Of a stretch of DNA of 64,000 bases, positions 51,801 to 60,067 are shown in pieces (position 1 is the first letter of the stretch; every line of letters starts with the position of its first letter). The position numbers were made by a program, and so were the translations under genes. The stretch comes from Hyphomicrobiales bacterium (GTDB lineage Bacteria; Pseudomonadota; Alphaproteobacteria; Parvibaculales; Parvibaculaceae), in NCBI GenBank assembly GCA_016124805.1, contig WGND01000009.1, forward strand, positions 62,001 to 126,000, written 5' to 3'. Below the pieces are notes generated by a model that was not told the origin of the DNA, did not search any database, and saw nothing but the letters and a program-made list of their open reading frames with translations.

Positions 51801-52530
51801 TGTGCCGCTGGGCAACGGTATCCGCGCCGGGCTGGCCACCGCCTATGCGAGTTCCAATACGTCCTCTTCGACATCTGGAAGCCTCGCCAGTGGCCGCGCC
51901 ACCAGCGACAGCGGCCATGTGCTTGCCTATGCAAGCTGGTCGCAAGGGCCCCTCGCCCTGCGTGGCGGCACGGCATTCGGCTGGGGCAGCCGCGACATCA
52001 CGCGCTACACCCCCTCTCAGGCGGCAACCAACCAGAGCAGCCGACCTTTTGAGACCAGACAGGTCTTTGCCGACGCGGGCTACAGCTTCAGCACCGCCGG
52101 CGCGAGCTTCGAACCCCATATCGGACTGGATTGGACGCATGCCTCCAGTGGCAGTTTTCAGGAGACCGGCACGTCGGCAACGATCTTCTCGGGGCCCGAC
52201 ACCGATACCTCTGCCGGTTTCACCACGCTGGGCCTGCGTATGGGTCTCGCCGACATACTGATTGGGTCGTTCAACATAACACCAAGCCTCAACCTTGGCT
52301 GGCGGCATGGCTTCCACCTGTCGAGGCCTGACCAGAGCCTGACGCTCAATAGCGCGGGGCTGACGGTCACCGCTGACGGTGTTCCGCTTGCGCGCGATGC
52401 CCTCACCACGACGCTTGGCACGGATATCACCCTCACACCGGCTCTGCGACTGAACCTTGGCTATGACGGTTTCCTGTCCGGCCATTCCCACGACAATGCC
52501 CTCACGGCGCAGTTCAACTGGAGCCTGTGA
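48871..52530 (+). CDS. Autotransporter 1 (PATR-repeat passenger)
   Basis: Type V-secreted outer-membrane protein, 1219 residues. A basic N-terminus with a Sec signal (cut about 48, GASA-AD) is followed by a beta-helix passenger (about 50-830). It has PATR-type repeats of the form LSGANTYTGGT and LSGVNTYSGGT and a middle part with repeated STAxNATI units. A linker (about 790-900, GGTLAPGNSIGT) precedes a C-terminal autotransporter barrel (about 945-1219) that ends in NWSL, not a terminal Phe/Trp. Start by homology with copy 2 (MTDQSVPVARQ / MAYQRTPAARQ). Passenger role unknown: adhesion or cell-cell contact is only a guess. Confidence 0.88.
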   Translation: MTDQSVPVARQNACQTKFSRNHRPLLPLTAALMLSLPLALTSNGASAADATWNGTTADYNTGTNWNTSAAPGSSDTATFDNTATNQSVTFSSSPTSVGGWTFNSGTYDFTIGSGQHLTFDNAGIINNGANIVDSFAITNNGRLDFYGTSSVSGGSLSTTITTNSGGTTYIGDTASGDNARFYMYGTGSLDISGLTNSGTTVGLFGGSGDIFLGSKNLTFASDSVVATFSGVIQDGGDSGGTGGSLTKGGSASILTLSGANTYTGGTAINSGTVVIGNDSALGTGDVTMASGANMFFAGDYTLANNFGLTGDTYFNVSTGSSSTLTGIISDTGGTPGVLNKSGSGTLTLSGANNYTGGTKVTGLLFVGNDSALGTGDVTMAAGTTLGFTSGVLTLANNFGLTGDPTFFVDTGNTDTISGVISDSGATPGVLEKTGGGTLVLSGVNTYSGGTTINAGTLNVSADGGLGDTSGDVTLDGGTLQWGAAFDSARDITLNSGGGTFDTKTYNSTLSGVISGDGAFTKKGTYTLTLSGANTYTGDTTVNGGNLAISGSLASSQIAASGGTLRYIGSGTAGSATLTSTLYNIDFYDNSTAANATIIDNWSLGFHDSSSAGSANITSGQFMDFTDSSTAGNATIINNHNLAFANTSTADNATITNNDASTNFYDTASGGTARFILNGTGNLDLSGLSSSGTTAGSIEGDGFVYLGSKTLTVGGNNLDTTFSGTIQDTGGYVSDTGGSLTKEGTGNLILSSDSTYTGATTVNGGTLSVNGSLGNTSLLTVNSGGTLGGTGAMSTTVIGSGGTLAPGNSIGTITVVGDLTLSSGSTYAVEVSPSAADRTNVIGSATIAGNLATSFESGTYTAGSQYTLISSIGGVSGTFADVSSTNAPYGFAADISYDPNNVFLTLTQNLDPSDAQIYADGTTAAISDERLLRNAVLDHLHRRSTGSNIWGAGFGGYSKFDDTTELAHHYSGGIAGFDVPLGNGIRAGLATAYASSNTSSSTSGSLASGRATSDSGHVLAYASWSQGPLALRGGTAFGWGSRDITRYTPSQAATNQSSRPFETRQVFADAGYSFSTAGASFEPHIGLDWTHASSGSFQETGTSATIFSGPDTDTSAGFTTLGLRMGLADILIGSFNITPSLNLGWRHGFHLSRPDQSLTLNSAGLTVTADGVPLARDALTTTLGTDITLTPALRLNLGYDGFLSGHSHDNALTAQFNWSL

Positions 52531-52545
52531 TGCAAAGGCTTCAAC

Positions 52546-53178
52546 TCACTCGTCATCAGCCGCCGACCAGCCATGGCGGAACAGGGTGATGATGGAGTCG
52601 ATATGCTGTTCGACGAAGGCATCGGAGAAGGGCTCCGTCTCCCAGATGCGCCGCGCACCAGCAGGCGAAACGAAGACGAAGCTCATCGCCCCGATGATGG
52701 CATAAAAGTCAAAGACGCTTTTCGGGCGGTCGTTCACATTTGAGACCGCGTCAGCGAAGCGGCTGACATGTTTTTCGGCCATATAGTCGCGACGGTCGGA
52801 GTCCACCGTCGCTTCCCGCATGATGAAGTTCAGCAATTCAGGATAGCGCGCACTGCTGCGGATATAGGCCGCAATGAGCGCAGCCAGCTGGTCTCCATCG
52901 CGTTTTGCAAGTTCCTCGACGAAAAATTTACGGGTGGCAGCCTCTGAACTGTTGAAGGTGTAATCCACTGCCTGCTGCCACAGCGCTTCCTTGCTGCCGA
53001 AGTGATAGGTCAGCAACCCGCGCTGGACCTCGGCCACCTCTTCGAGGGTGGCCACCATCACGCCCTCGAAGCCGACGGTCGTGAACATCTCGATGGCCGC
53101 CGCGAGCAAACGCTGGCGGGTCTCTTCGGCGCGCTTCTGCGGCGCCCTTTGCCGTGTTTTGGGAGAACCTGAGGTCAT
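52546..53178 (-). CDS. TetR-family regulator, copy 2 of a duplicated pair
   Basis: 210 residues. It is a paralogue of the regulator at 48045: SPKTRQRAPQKRAEETRQRL, VQRGLLTYHFGSKEAL and GARRIWETEPFSD all match at the same positions. The DNA-contact helix is nearly the same, so both regulators may recognise the same operator and cross-regulate. The ATG at 53178 is used; a TTG nine bases earlier is unlikely. Its stop lies 15 bases from the end of autotransporter 1 (convergent). Confidence 0.88.
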   Translation of the reverse strand: MTSGSPKTRQRAPQKRAEETRQRLLAAAIEMFTTVGFEGVMVATLEEVAEVQRGLLTYHFGSKEALWQQAVDYTFNSSEAATRKFFVEELAKRDGDQLAALIAAYIRSSARYPELLNFIMREATVDSDRRDYMAEKHVSRFADAVSNVNDRPKSVFDFYAIIGAMSFVFVSPAGARRIWETEPFSDAFVEQHIDSIITLFRHGWSAADDE

Positions 53179-53195
53179 GTGACGCAAGACACTAT

Positions 53196-53239
53196 CAGAG
53201 TCGGCACCCGAGTTAACCAGATATTATTTTTGTCATTGA
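53196..53239. promoter_or_regulatory. 44-bp block identical upstream of both TetR/autotransporter pairs (copy 2)
   Basis: Exact copy of 48695-48738. It lies just before the copy-2 TetR start and 164 bases before the autotransporter ATG. The bases outside the block are diverged, so the block appears to be held by selection or by recent gene conversion. Confidence 0.6.
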
Positions 53240-53301
53240 ACGAAAATAGTTATTTTCACTAATGTGCAAAATTAATAAAGTATTGATCGTGACTTTGAGC
53301 T

Positions 53302-53388
53302 CCGCCATCCGGCGGAAGGGGGCGCCCGCTCTTTCTGGAGCGGGTGCAAAATCGAACGGGGGTGACGGGCCGCGTTTATCACGGCTCG
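53302..53388 (+). ncRNA. Structured 5-prime leader of autotransporter 2 (three hairpins)
   Basis: Hairpin 1 (53302-53315) is identical to copy 1. Hairpin 2 (53325-53344, CCCGCTC/GAGCGGG) and hairpin 3 (53366-53388) have the same spacings (9 and 21 bases) but different paired bases. The last hairpin ends 14 bases before the ATG. Function unknown. Confidence 0.5.
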
Positions 53389-53402
53389 CGAGTGGGGCAG
53401 CA

Positions 53403-56400
53403 ATGGCGTATCAGAGAACACCTGCGGCGAGGCAGAAAGCCCGCCTGACAAATCTTTTTTTCAATTGCCGGTCCGTTCTGCCGCTCGCGGCGCTCGGCCT
53501 GACGCTGGCCTTCGGCGCGCCCACGGCATGGGCCGATGAAGTCATCGACAACGCGACGGAAAGCGTCATTGGCACTGGTGGCGGCACGCAGGCCAGCCCG
53601 TGGAATATTGGCGATCGTCTGTTCGTGGGGACGTCCAACACCGGCAGACTCGACATTTCCGCTGGCGGCGAGGTCAGCAATACAGATGGCATCGTCGGTA
53701 GTGCCTCCAGTGGAGACGGCACGGTCACCGTGACGGGCGCGGGGTCCACATGGACGAATTCGAACGAGCTTTATGTCGGCAATTTCGGCACCGGTGAGCT
53801 GACCATCGCCGATGACGGCACGGTCGAAGTGAACGGTCCGGGCGGCTATGCATTTGTGGCGAAGAACTCCGGCTCCACCGGCACGCTCAATATCGGCGCG
53901 GCGGAGGGCGATACGGCGGCGGCAGCGGGCAAGCTTGATGCAGATAGACTCGTTTTCGGCGGCGGCAGCGGCACGCTCAATTTCAACCACACCGAAGACT
54001 CTTATGCGTTCGGGGCGGATATTTCCGGCGGGGGCATAATCAATCAGCTTTCGGGCGTAACCACCCTTACGGGCGATTCCTCCGGCTTTACCGGCACCAC
54101 CTATGCGAATGGAGGGACGCTCATCATTACCGGCACACTCGGCGGATCCGGCGGCATTATCGGCAGTAGCGCCGGAACGACGGGAGCCGTATCGGTCCAG
54201 GGCGCGGGTGCAAGCTGGACGACGACGACCTTTCGTGTCGGCGATCAAGGCACCGGCTCGCTGACCATCGCGGGGGGCGGCACGGTAGGCAGCGGCGATG
54301 CGTGGATCGGTAATGCCTCCGGCGCTATCGGCACGGCAAGCGTGACCGGCACCGGCTCAAGCCTGACAGCCTCGAACGGCGTCGATATCGGTCGCTTCGG
54401 CACCGGCACACTCAATATTCTGGACGGGGCGACGGTCACTGCCGGCAACGACTCTTTTATCGGCGACAGAGTGGGCAGCGACGGCACGATGAATGTGTCG
54501 GATGACGGCTCGAGCTTCGATACGGGCAGTAGCGATCTGTTTGTCGGCAACGAGGGCACCGGCGCGCTGAACGTCACGAATGGCGGCGAAGTCAGCACGG
54601 TGGCGAGCTATATCGGTGACGATTCCGGATCGTCGGGAGAGGTGACAGTTACGGGTTCAGGCTCCAGGTTCACAAATTCGGATGTTCTCGCTGTCGGCTA
54701 TGAAGGCAATGGCACGTTGAACATCGCGGATGGCGGCTCGGTCAGCAATACCTATGGCTTTATCGGTGACGCCACCACTTCAACCGGCGCGGTGACTGTC
54801 GATGGCACGGGTTCCACATGGACCAATGCGAACAACGTTTCCGTCGGTTATTATGGCACCGCGGCGTTGACCATCGCCAATGGTGGGACCGTGAGTGCGG
54901 GGAGCGGCAGCGGAACCGTGACACTCGGCATTCTGTCCGGCTCCACCGGCACGCTCAATATCGGCGCGGCGGCGGGCGACACGGCAACGGGAGCGGGCAC
55001 GCTTGACGCAGGCGCGGTGACATTCGGCGACGGAACGGGCGTACTCAATTTCAATCATACGGACACGGATTATGAATTCGCGGCGGCGATTTCCGGGGCC
55101 GGCGCCATCAACCACCTCGCGGGCGTAACCACGCTTACAGGCGTTTCCGTTGGCTATGGCGGCGTGACGACCATCACCGGCGGAACGCTGCAGATCGATG
55201 GAACGCTTGGCGGCGTGCTCAGCGGCGCACAGCGCGTGGAAAATGGCGCTTTTGTCATCAAAAATGGCGGCGTGGCTGTCAACCTGACGGAAGACAGCAC
55301 GGTCGGCACCGACAATGGCGATGTGGGCGCGGCCACGGTCACGGGTGTGGGGTCGAGCTGGGTGAATTCGCACGATCTTTTTGTCGGTGACTTCGGCACC
55401 GGAACGCTGACGATCACCGACGGCGCCGCGGTCAGCAATGACAACGCCTTTGTCGGCAAGGACGCCGTTGCCACCGGCACGGTGAATGTTGCAGGCTCGA
55501 CCTGGAGCAACAACAGCTTTCTCTATATCGGCTTTGAAGGCGCCGCCACGCTGAATGTCGAAAGCGGCGGCTCCGTCGATTCTGAGTCGAGTGTCATCGG
55601 CTACCAGTCCGGTTCCTCCGGCACGGTGACGGTGACCGGGGCGGGATCGAGCCTGACAAGCCAGACGATGCTTGTCGGCGATCGCGGCAACGGAGCGCTC
55701 ACTGTCGCCGATGGCGGCGAGGCCTCCATTGAATATGGCTATGTGGGCGGCGAGACCGGCACGGGTGCGGTGACGGTGACCGGGGCGGGATCGAGCCTGA
55801 CAAGTTCGAACGAACTTGTTGTCGGCGATTTCACGACCGGCACGCTGACGATTGCCGAAGGCGGCGTGGTGCAATCAAGTGCCGGCATTGTCGAAGTCGG
55901 CAAGGAACTGGGCGGCGATGGCACGCTGAACATTGGCGCCGCGGCAGGTGAGACGGCGGTGGGTGCGGGCACGCTTGACGCCGAGATGGTTCAATTCGGT
56001 TTCGGCGCCGGCACAATCAACTTCAACCATACAGACACGGACTATGAATTCGCCGTAGATATTTCAAGGTCATACGGGTCCGGAACAATCAACCAAATAG
56101 CAGGGATCACCAAGCTGACCGCCGATGCCAGCGCCTTCAATGGCATCACCGATATCAGCGGCGGCTCGCTTTACGTAAACACGACGCTTGGCGGCACGGT
56201 CAATGTCACGGGCGGCACGCTGGGTGGTTCGGGTACGCTGGGCAGCGTGACGATAGGCTCCGGCGGCACGCTGACGCCGGGCAATTCCATCGGCACCGTC
56301 ACCGTGAGCGGCGATCTCCTCTTCAACAGCGGCTCAAACTACAATGTCGAGGTCTCGCCGAGCGATGCCGACCGCACCGACGTCACCGGCACAGCGACGC

Positions 56401-57719
56401 TTGCGGGCAGCGTGAACGCCACCTATGAGGCGGGCAGCTATACGGCCAAGCAATATACCATCCTCAATGCGGTGGGCGGCCTCAGCGGCACGTTCGATAC
56501 GCTTGCCAATAGCAGCCTGCCGAGCAATATCAGCGCGGCGCTGGGCTATGACGCCAATAATGTCTATCTCGATCTGACGCTCAGCTACACACCACCCGGC
56601 GGGCTGAACACCAACCAGCAGAATGTCGGCGATGCGCTGACCGATTACTTCAACACGAATGGCGGCCTCTCGACTCTGTTCACCGACCTGTCGGCGAACG
56701 GCCTGAGCCAGACTGACGGCGAAGTCGGTGCCGGTGTGCAGCAGATGGGGTTCGACAGTGCCGACCTCTTCATGAACAGCGTGTTCGACAAGGCGCTCAG
56801 CCAGGCGCCCGGGCGCAATGTGCAGGTGGCCTCCGCCGATGCTGCGGCGTCTTTCAGCCAGGCATCAGAGGCCGAGACGGGCTGGGGCTCATGGGCGGCA
56901 GCCTATGGCGGCACCGCCAGCGTGGATGATGACAACGCGACCGGTTCGCATGACACCACCAGCCATGTCTATGGCCTGGCTGCCGGTGCCGATTATCGCC
57001 TGTCGGCGGATAGCCATCTGGGCTTTGCGCTTGGCGGTGCGAGTTCGCGTTTCTCGCTGGCGGAAGGTTTCGGCTCGGGCGAGGCCGACATATTCAATGC
57101 CGCGCTTTACGGGCGGCAGGCTTTCGAGGCCGGCTACCTTGCTGCCGCGCTGGGCTATTCATGGCAGGACGCAACGACAGAGCGGACCGTGACATCGTCC
57201 GGCATCGACGTGTTGCAGGCCTCGTTCCACCCGCAGGCGCTGAGCGCACGTCTGGAAGCCGGGCACCGCTTTGAAACGGGCTTCTTCGGCGTGACGCCTT
57301 ATGCCGGCATGCAATCAACCACCTTCTTCATGCCGTCCTATCGCGAGCAGGCGATCTCTGGCTCCAGCCAGTTCGCACTGGCCTATGACGCGCGTCAGGT
57401 TACGGCGATGCGCAGCGAATTGGGCGCGCGCTTTGATGAGCGCATCGCATTTGCCGACAAGGTGCTGACGCTGAAGCCAAAACTCGCCTGGGCGCATGAC
57501 TGGAACCGCGACCGCCGCGCAACGGCGAGCTTCCAGCAGCTTGCAGGCACGAGCTTCACGGTGAACGGGGCTGAACCGGCAGCCGATTCACTGCTGGTGT
57601 CGGCGGGGGCAGAGCTTGCCCTGAGTGATGGCTGGGCACTCGCCGCCGATTTCGACAGCGAATTCTCCGGCACCACCACAAGCTATGCCGGCAAGGGCTC
57701 GATCCGCTGGGCCTGGTAG
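53403..57719 (+). CDS. Autotransporter 2 (tandem-repeat passenger)
   Basis: 1438 residues. A Sec signal (cut about 43, TAWA-DE) is followed by a passenger (about 45-1010) of degenerate repeats of the form VTGAGSTWTNS-LYVGxxGTGTLTIADGGTV. Three longer blocks start TLNIGAAxGDTA and end in NFNHT and a short spacer. A linker (GGTLTPGNSIGT, SPSDADRTDVTG) very like that of autotransporter 1 leads to the barrel (about 1150-1438), which ends SIRWAW. The barrel is not closely similar to copy 1. The ATG at 53403 is supported by alignment with the copy-1 N-terminus; a start at 53262 would run through the leader. Confidence 0.88.
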   Translation: MAYQRTPAARQKARLTNLFFNCRSVLPLAALGLTLAFGAPTAWADEVIDNATESVIGTGGGTQASPWNIGDRLFVGTSNTGRLDISAGGEVSNTDGIVGSASSGDGTVTVTGAGSTWTNSNELYVGNFGTGELTIADDGTVEVNGPGGYAFVAKNSGSTGTLNIGAAEGDTAAAAGKLDADRLVFGGGSGTLNFNHTEDSYAFGADISGGGIINQLSGVTTLTGDSSGFTGTTYANGGTLIITGTLGGSGGIIGSSAGTTGAVSVQGAGASWTTTTFRVGDQGTGSLTIAGGGTVGSGDAWIGNASGAIGTASVTGTGSSLTASNGVDIGRFGTGTLNILDGATVTAGNDSFIGDRVGSDGTMNVSDDGSSFDTGSSDLFVGNEGTGALNVTNGGEVSTVASYIGDDSGSSGEVTVTGSGSRFTNSDVLAVGYEGNGTLNIADGGSVSNTYGFIGDATTSTGAVTVDGTGSTWTNANNVSVGYYGTAALTIANGGTVSAGSGSGTVTLGILSGSTGTLNIGAAAGDTATGAGTLDAGAVTFGDGTGVLNFNHTDTDYEFAAAISGAGAINHLAGVTTLTGVSVGYGGVTTITGGTLQIDGTLGGVLSGAQRVENGAFVIKNGGVAVNLTEDSTVGTDNGDVGAATVTGVGSSWVNSHDLFVGDFGTGTLTITDGAAVSNDNAFVGKDAVATGTVNVAGSTWSNNSFLYIGFEGAATLNVESGGSVDSESSVIGYQSGSSGTVTVTGAGSSLTSQTMLVGDRGNGALTVADGGEASIEYGYVGGETGTGAVTVTGAGSSLTSSNELVVGDFTTGTLTIAEGGVVQSSAGIVEVGKELGGDGTLNIGAAAGETAVGAGTLDAEMVQFGFGAGTINFNHTDTDYEFAVDISRSYGSGTINQIAGITKLTADASAFNGITDISGGSLYVNTTLGGTVNVTGGTLGGSGTLGSVTIGSGGTLTPGNSIGTVTVSGDLLFNSGSNYNVEVSPSDADRTDVTGTATLAGSVNATYEAGSYTAKQYTILNAVGGLSGTFDTLANSSLPSNISAALGYDANNVYLDLTLSYTPPGGLNTNQQNVGDALTDYFNTNGGLSTLFTDLSANGLSQTDGEVGAGVQQMGFDSADLFMNSVFDKALSQAPGRNVQVASADAAASFSQASEAETGWGSWAAAYGGTASVDDDNATGSHDTTSHVYGLAAGADYRLSADSHLGFALGGASSRFSLAEGFGSGEADIFNAALYGRQAFEAGYLAAALGYSWQDATTERTVTSSGIDVLQASFHPQALSARLEAGHRFETGFFGVTPYAGMQSTTFFMPSYREQAISGSSQFALAYDARQVTAMRSELGARFDERIAFADKVLTLKPKLAWAHDWNRDRRATASFQQLAGTSFTVNGAEPAADSLLVSAGAELALSDGWALAADFDSEFSGTTTSYAGKGSIRWAW

Positions 57720-57951
57720 GGGGCGGGGGCGGGATATCGTTCGTTGATGGCATCCGCTTTCATCGTTAATTGATGCGGCGGGCATGGCGTGCTCAGATTG
57801 CCCTGCCCGCTCAGCCAAGATCCAATGTCCGGCTGCGTGCGTATCAGACAAGAAGAAAGCAATCGTTTCGTTCTTGCTGGTCCTAAAAACACCAAAAGCT
57901 GCTCTGCGCGGTGCAGAGGTGAATTGAAGCGACCGGATGAGGCTGGTTGAC

Positions 57952-59475
57952 ATGGGAACATTGAGACTTGTGCTCGGCGATCAGCTGACGCGAGAAATTT
58001 CGGCACTGCAGGATATCGATATCTCTGCCGACATTGTCCTGTTGGCGGAGGTCCGAACTGAAGCAAGCTATGTTCCGCATCACAAGCAGAAGATTGTGAT
58101 GATTTTTTCAGCCATGAGGCATTTCGCCGACATGCTGCAAGAGGAAGGCATAAACATTCACTATACGGACTATCTTGACCCGGAAAATACGGGATCGCTC
58201 ATCGCGGAAATAGGCCGTATCGCAAAGCACCACAAATTCGACAGATTGGTTGTGACGGAACCCGGCGAATGGCGCGTCCTGGATGAATTGCGGCGTGTTG
58301 AAACCGAGGCAGGCATCGCGGTCGAAATCCGGGAAGATGACCGGTATTTTGCAACCCATGCCCGTTTCGGGAAATGGTTGCAGGGTCGAAAATCCCTGAG
58401 AATGGAATATTTCTACCGGGAAATGCGCCGCGAAACCGGCATTCTCATGGACGGAGACAAGCCTGCTGGTGGCGAATGGAATTTTGATGCCGACAACAGA
58501 AAGGCATTAGCCAAAAGCGCGATATTGCCGGAAAGATTGCGCTTTGCACCGGACACCATCACCTGCGATGTCATGGAGATGGTCGCGACCGAGTTTCCGG
58601 AGAATTTTGGCGATCTCACGGATTTCGGCTGGGCGACAACGCGTCGCGATGCGCTGATGGCCCTTGATCAATTCATTGAAGAGATCCTTCCGCATTTTGG
58701 CGATTTTCAGGACGCCATGCGCGCAGGCGCGCCCTTCATTTATCACTCCCTGCTGTCGCCCTATCTCAATATCGGCCTGCTGACACCTACCGAAATCTGC
58801 GACAGGGCCGAAAAAGCCTATCTGGAGAGTGCTGCGCCCATCAACGCTGTGGAAGGCTTTATCCGCCAGATTCTGGGCTGGCGGGAATATGTGCGCGGCA
58901 TCTATTGGCATAAAATGCCTGACTATGCGGACAGCAATTTTCTCGGCGCCCACCGCCCTCTTCCATCACTCTACTGGACCGGCAAGACGGATATGCGGTG
59001 CATGTCCGAGGTTGTCGAACAGACCCGGGCATATGCCTATTCCCATCACATTCAGCGCCTTATGGTAACCGGCAATTTCGCCTTGCTCGCCGGCATCTCG
59101 CCCAGGGACGTCTCCGACTGGTATCTGGCTGTTTATGCCGATGCCTTTGAATGGGTGGAGCTGCCAAACACGATCGGCATGGCTCTTTTCGCCGATGGCG
59201 GCATTCTCGCATCCAAGCCATATGCCGCCTCAGGCGCCTATATCAATCGCATGTCAAATTTCTGCGCGGAATGCCACTACAAGGTGAAAGAGAAATCGGG
59301 GGAGGACGCCTGCCCATTCAACTATCTCTACTGGGCATTTCTCATACGCAATGAACAGCACCTCGCCCGGAATCCACGCATGCGGATGCCCTATCGCACA
59401 TTGGAAAAATGGTCCGTCAAACAGAAACAGACATGCATGGATGAGGCAGAAAGATTTTTGTCCAGGATTGATTAG
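57952..59475 (+). CDS. phrB: FeS-type bacterial (6-4) photolyase/cryptochrome (PhrB-like)
   Basis: Light-driven repair enzyme for (6-4) photoproducts with FAD, a lumazine antenna and a [4Fe-4S] cluster, 507 residues, the length of A. tumefaciens PhrB. The cluster cysteines are C350 (in DMRCMSE), C438 and C441 (NFCAECHYK) and C454 (EDACPF), exactly the numbering known for PhrB. The N-terminal antenna domain begins LRLVLGDQL. The ATG at 57952 is chosen because it gives this numbering. A 15-base longer frame exists at 57937. Confidence 0.94.
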   Translation: MGTLRLVLGDQLTREISALQDIDISADIVLLAEVRTEASYVPHHKQKIVMIFSAMRHFADMLQEEGINIHYTDYLDPENTGSLIAEIGRIAKHHKFDRLVVTEPGEWRVLDELRRVETEAGIAVEIREDDRYFATHARFGKWLQGRKSLRMEYFYREMRRETGILMDGDKPAGGEWNFDADNRKALAKSAILPERLRFAPDTITCDVMEMVATEFPENFGDLTDFGWATTRRDALMALDQFIEEILPHFGDFQDAMRAGAPFIYHSLLSPYLNIGLLTPTEICDRAEKAYLESAAPINAVEGFIRQILGWREYVRGIYWHKMPDYADSNFLGAHRPLPSLYWTGKTDMRCMSEVVEQTRAYAYSHHIQRLMVTGNFALLAGISPRDVSDWYLAVYADAFEWVELPNTIGMALFADGGILASKPYAASGAYINRMSNFCAECHYKVKEKSGEDACPFNYLYWAFLIRNEQHLARNPRMRMPYRTLEKWSVKQKQTCMDEAERFLSRID

Positions 59476-59553
59476 ACCGGTTGCTGCGCCGCATGCGGTC
59501 TTTCTTCCGCGCGGCTTGAAGGCTAGACTTTTCCCAAACAAGGAATGGATGCC

Positions 59554-59826
59554 ATGAGCGACGCGATCGGACCAGGCGATCTTGTTCTCTGCGTTAATGC
59601 TGCCCCGAACCATGTGACGGGTGAGCCGGTGCCTTTGCTCGCAGGCGAGACCTATCGTGTTTTCACCGTAATGGACTTTGCCTGCCCGTGCGGGCGTTCC
59701 GATGCGCTGCTGGATGTCGGCGTTGATTTTGCCTGGTGCCAGTCGCGCTTCCGTCTCCTGCCCAAGCCAAAACTGGAAGTGAAACCACGGCGCGTTTCAG
59801 CCCCAAGGGAAAAAGAGACAGTTTAG
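59554..59826 (+). CDS. Small Cys-containing protein of unknown function
   Basis: 90 residues. GDLVLCVNAAPNHVTGEPVP opens a compact fold; a CPCGRSD segment and a later Cys (FAWCQSRF) could bind metal or form disulfides. There is no signal peptide. AAGGA precedes the ATG by about nine bases (an in-frame ATG lies at 59545). Similar short proteins occur in Alphaproteobacteria, but I do not know a function. Confidence 0.65.
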   Translation: MSDAIGPGDLVLCVNAAPNHVTGEPVPLLAGETYRVFTVMDFACPCGRSDALLDVGVDFAWCQSRFRLLPKPKLEVKPRRVSAPREKETV

Positions 59827-59856
59827 CCAATCAAAGCCGGGTCATATGAAGATGGT

Positions 59857-59933
59857 TGGTGCACCGAGAAGGATTCGAACCTCCGACCCTCAGATTCGTA
59901 GTCTGATGCTCTATCCAGCTGAGCTACCGGTGC
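59857..59933 (-). tRNA. tRNA-Arg(ACG)
   Basis: 77 bases including an encoded CCA. The acceptor stem GCACCGG pairs with TCGGTGC, and the anticodon loop is CTACGAA, giving anticodon ACG (Arg, CGN codons, read after A34-to-inosine editing). The T-arm GGTTCGAATCC is canonical. Confidence 0.97.
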
Positions 59934-60067
59934 CTGATCGCGGCAAATATGAAGGCGCTGGCCCGACGGCCCGGCCCAAATGCCGCGAAGGCGCACACTA
60001 ATAAGGGGTCCGGCTGGCAAGCGCAAGGGGGGATTGAGATTCCTCTCCAATCCGTCCCTTAAAGGCC

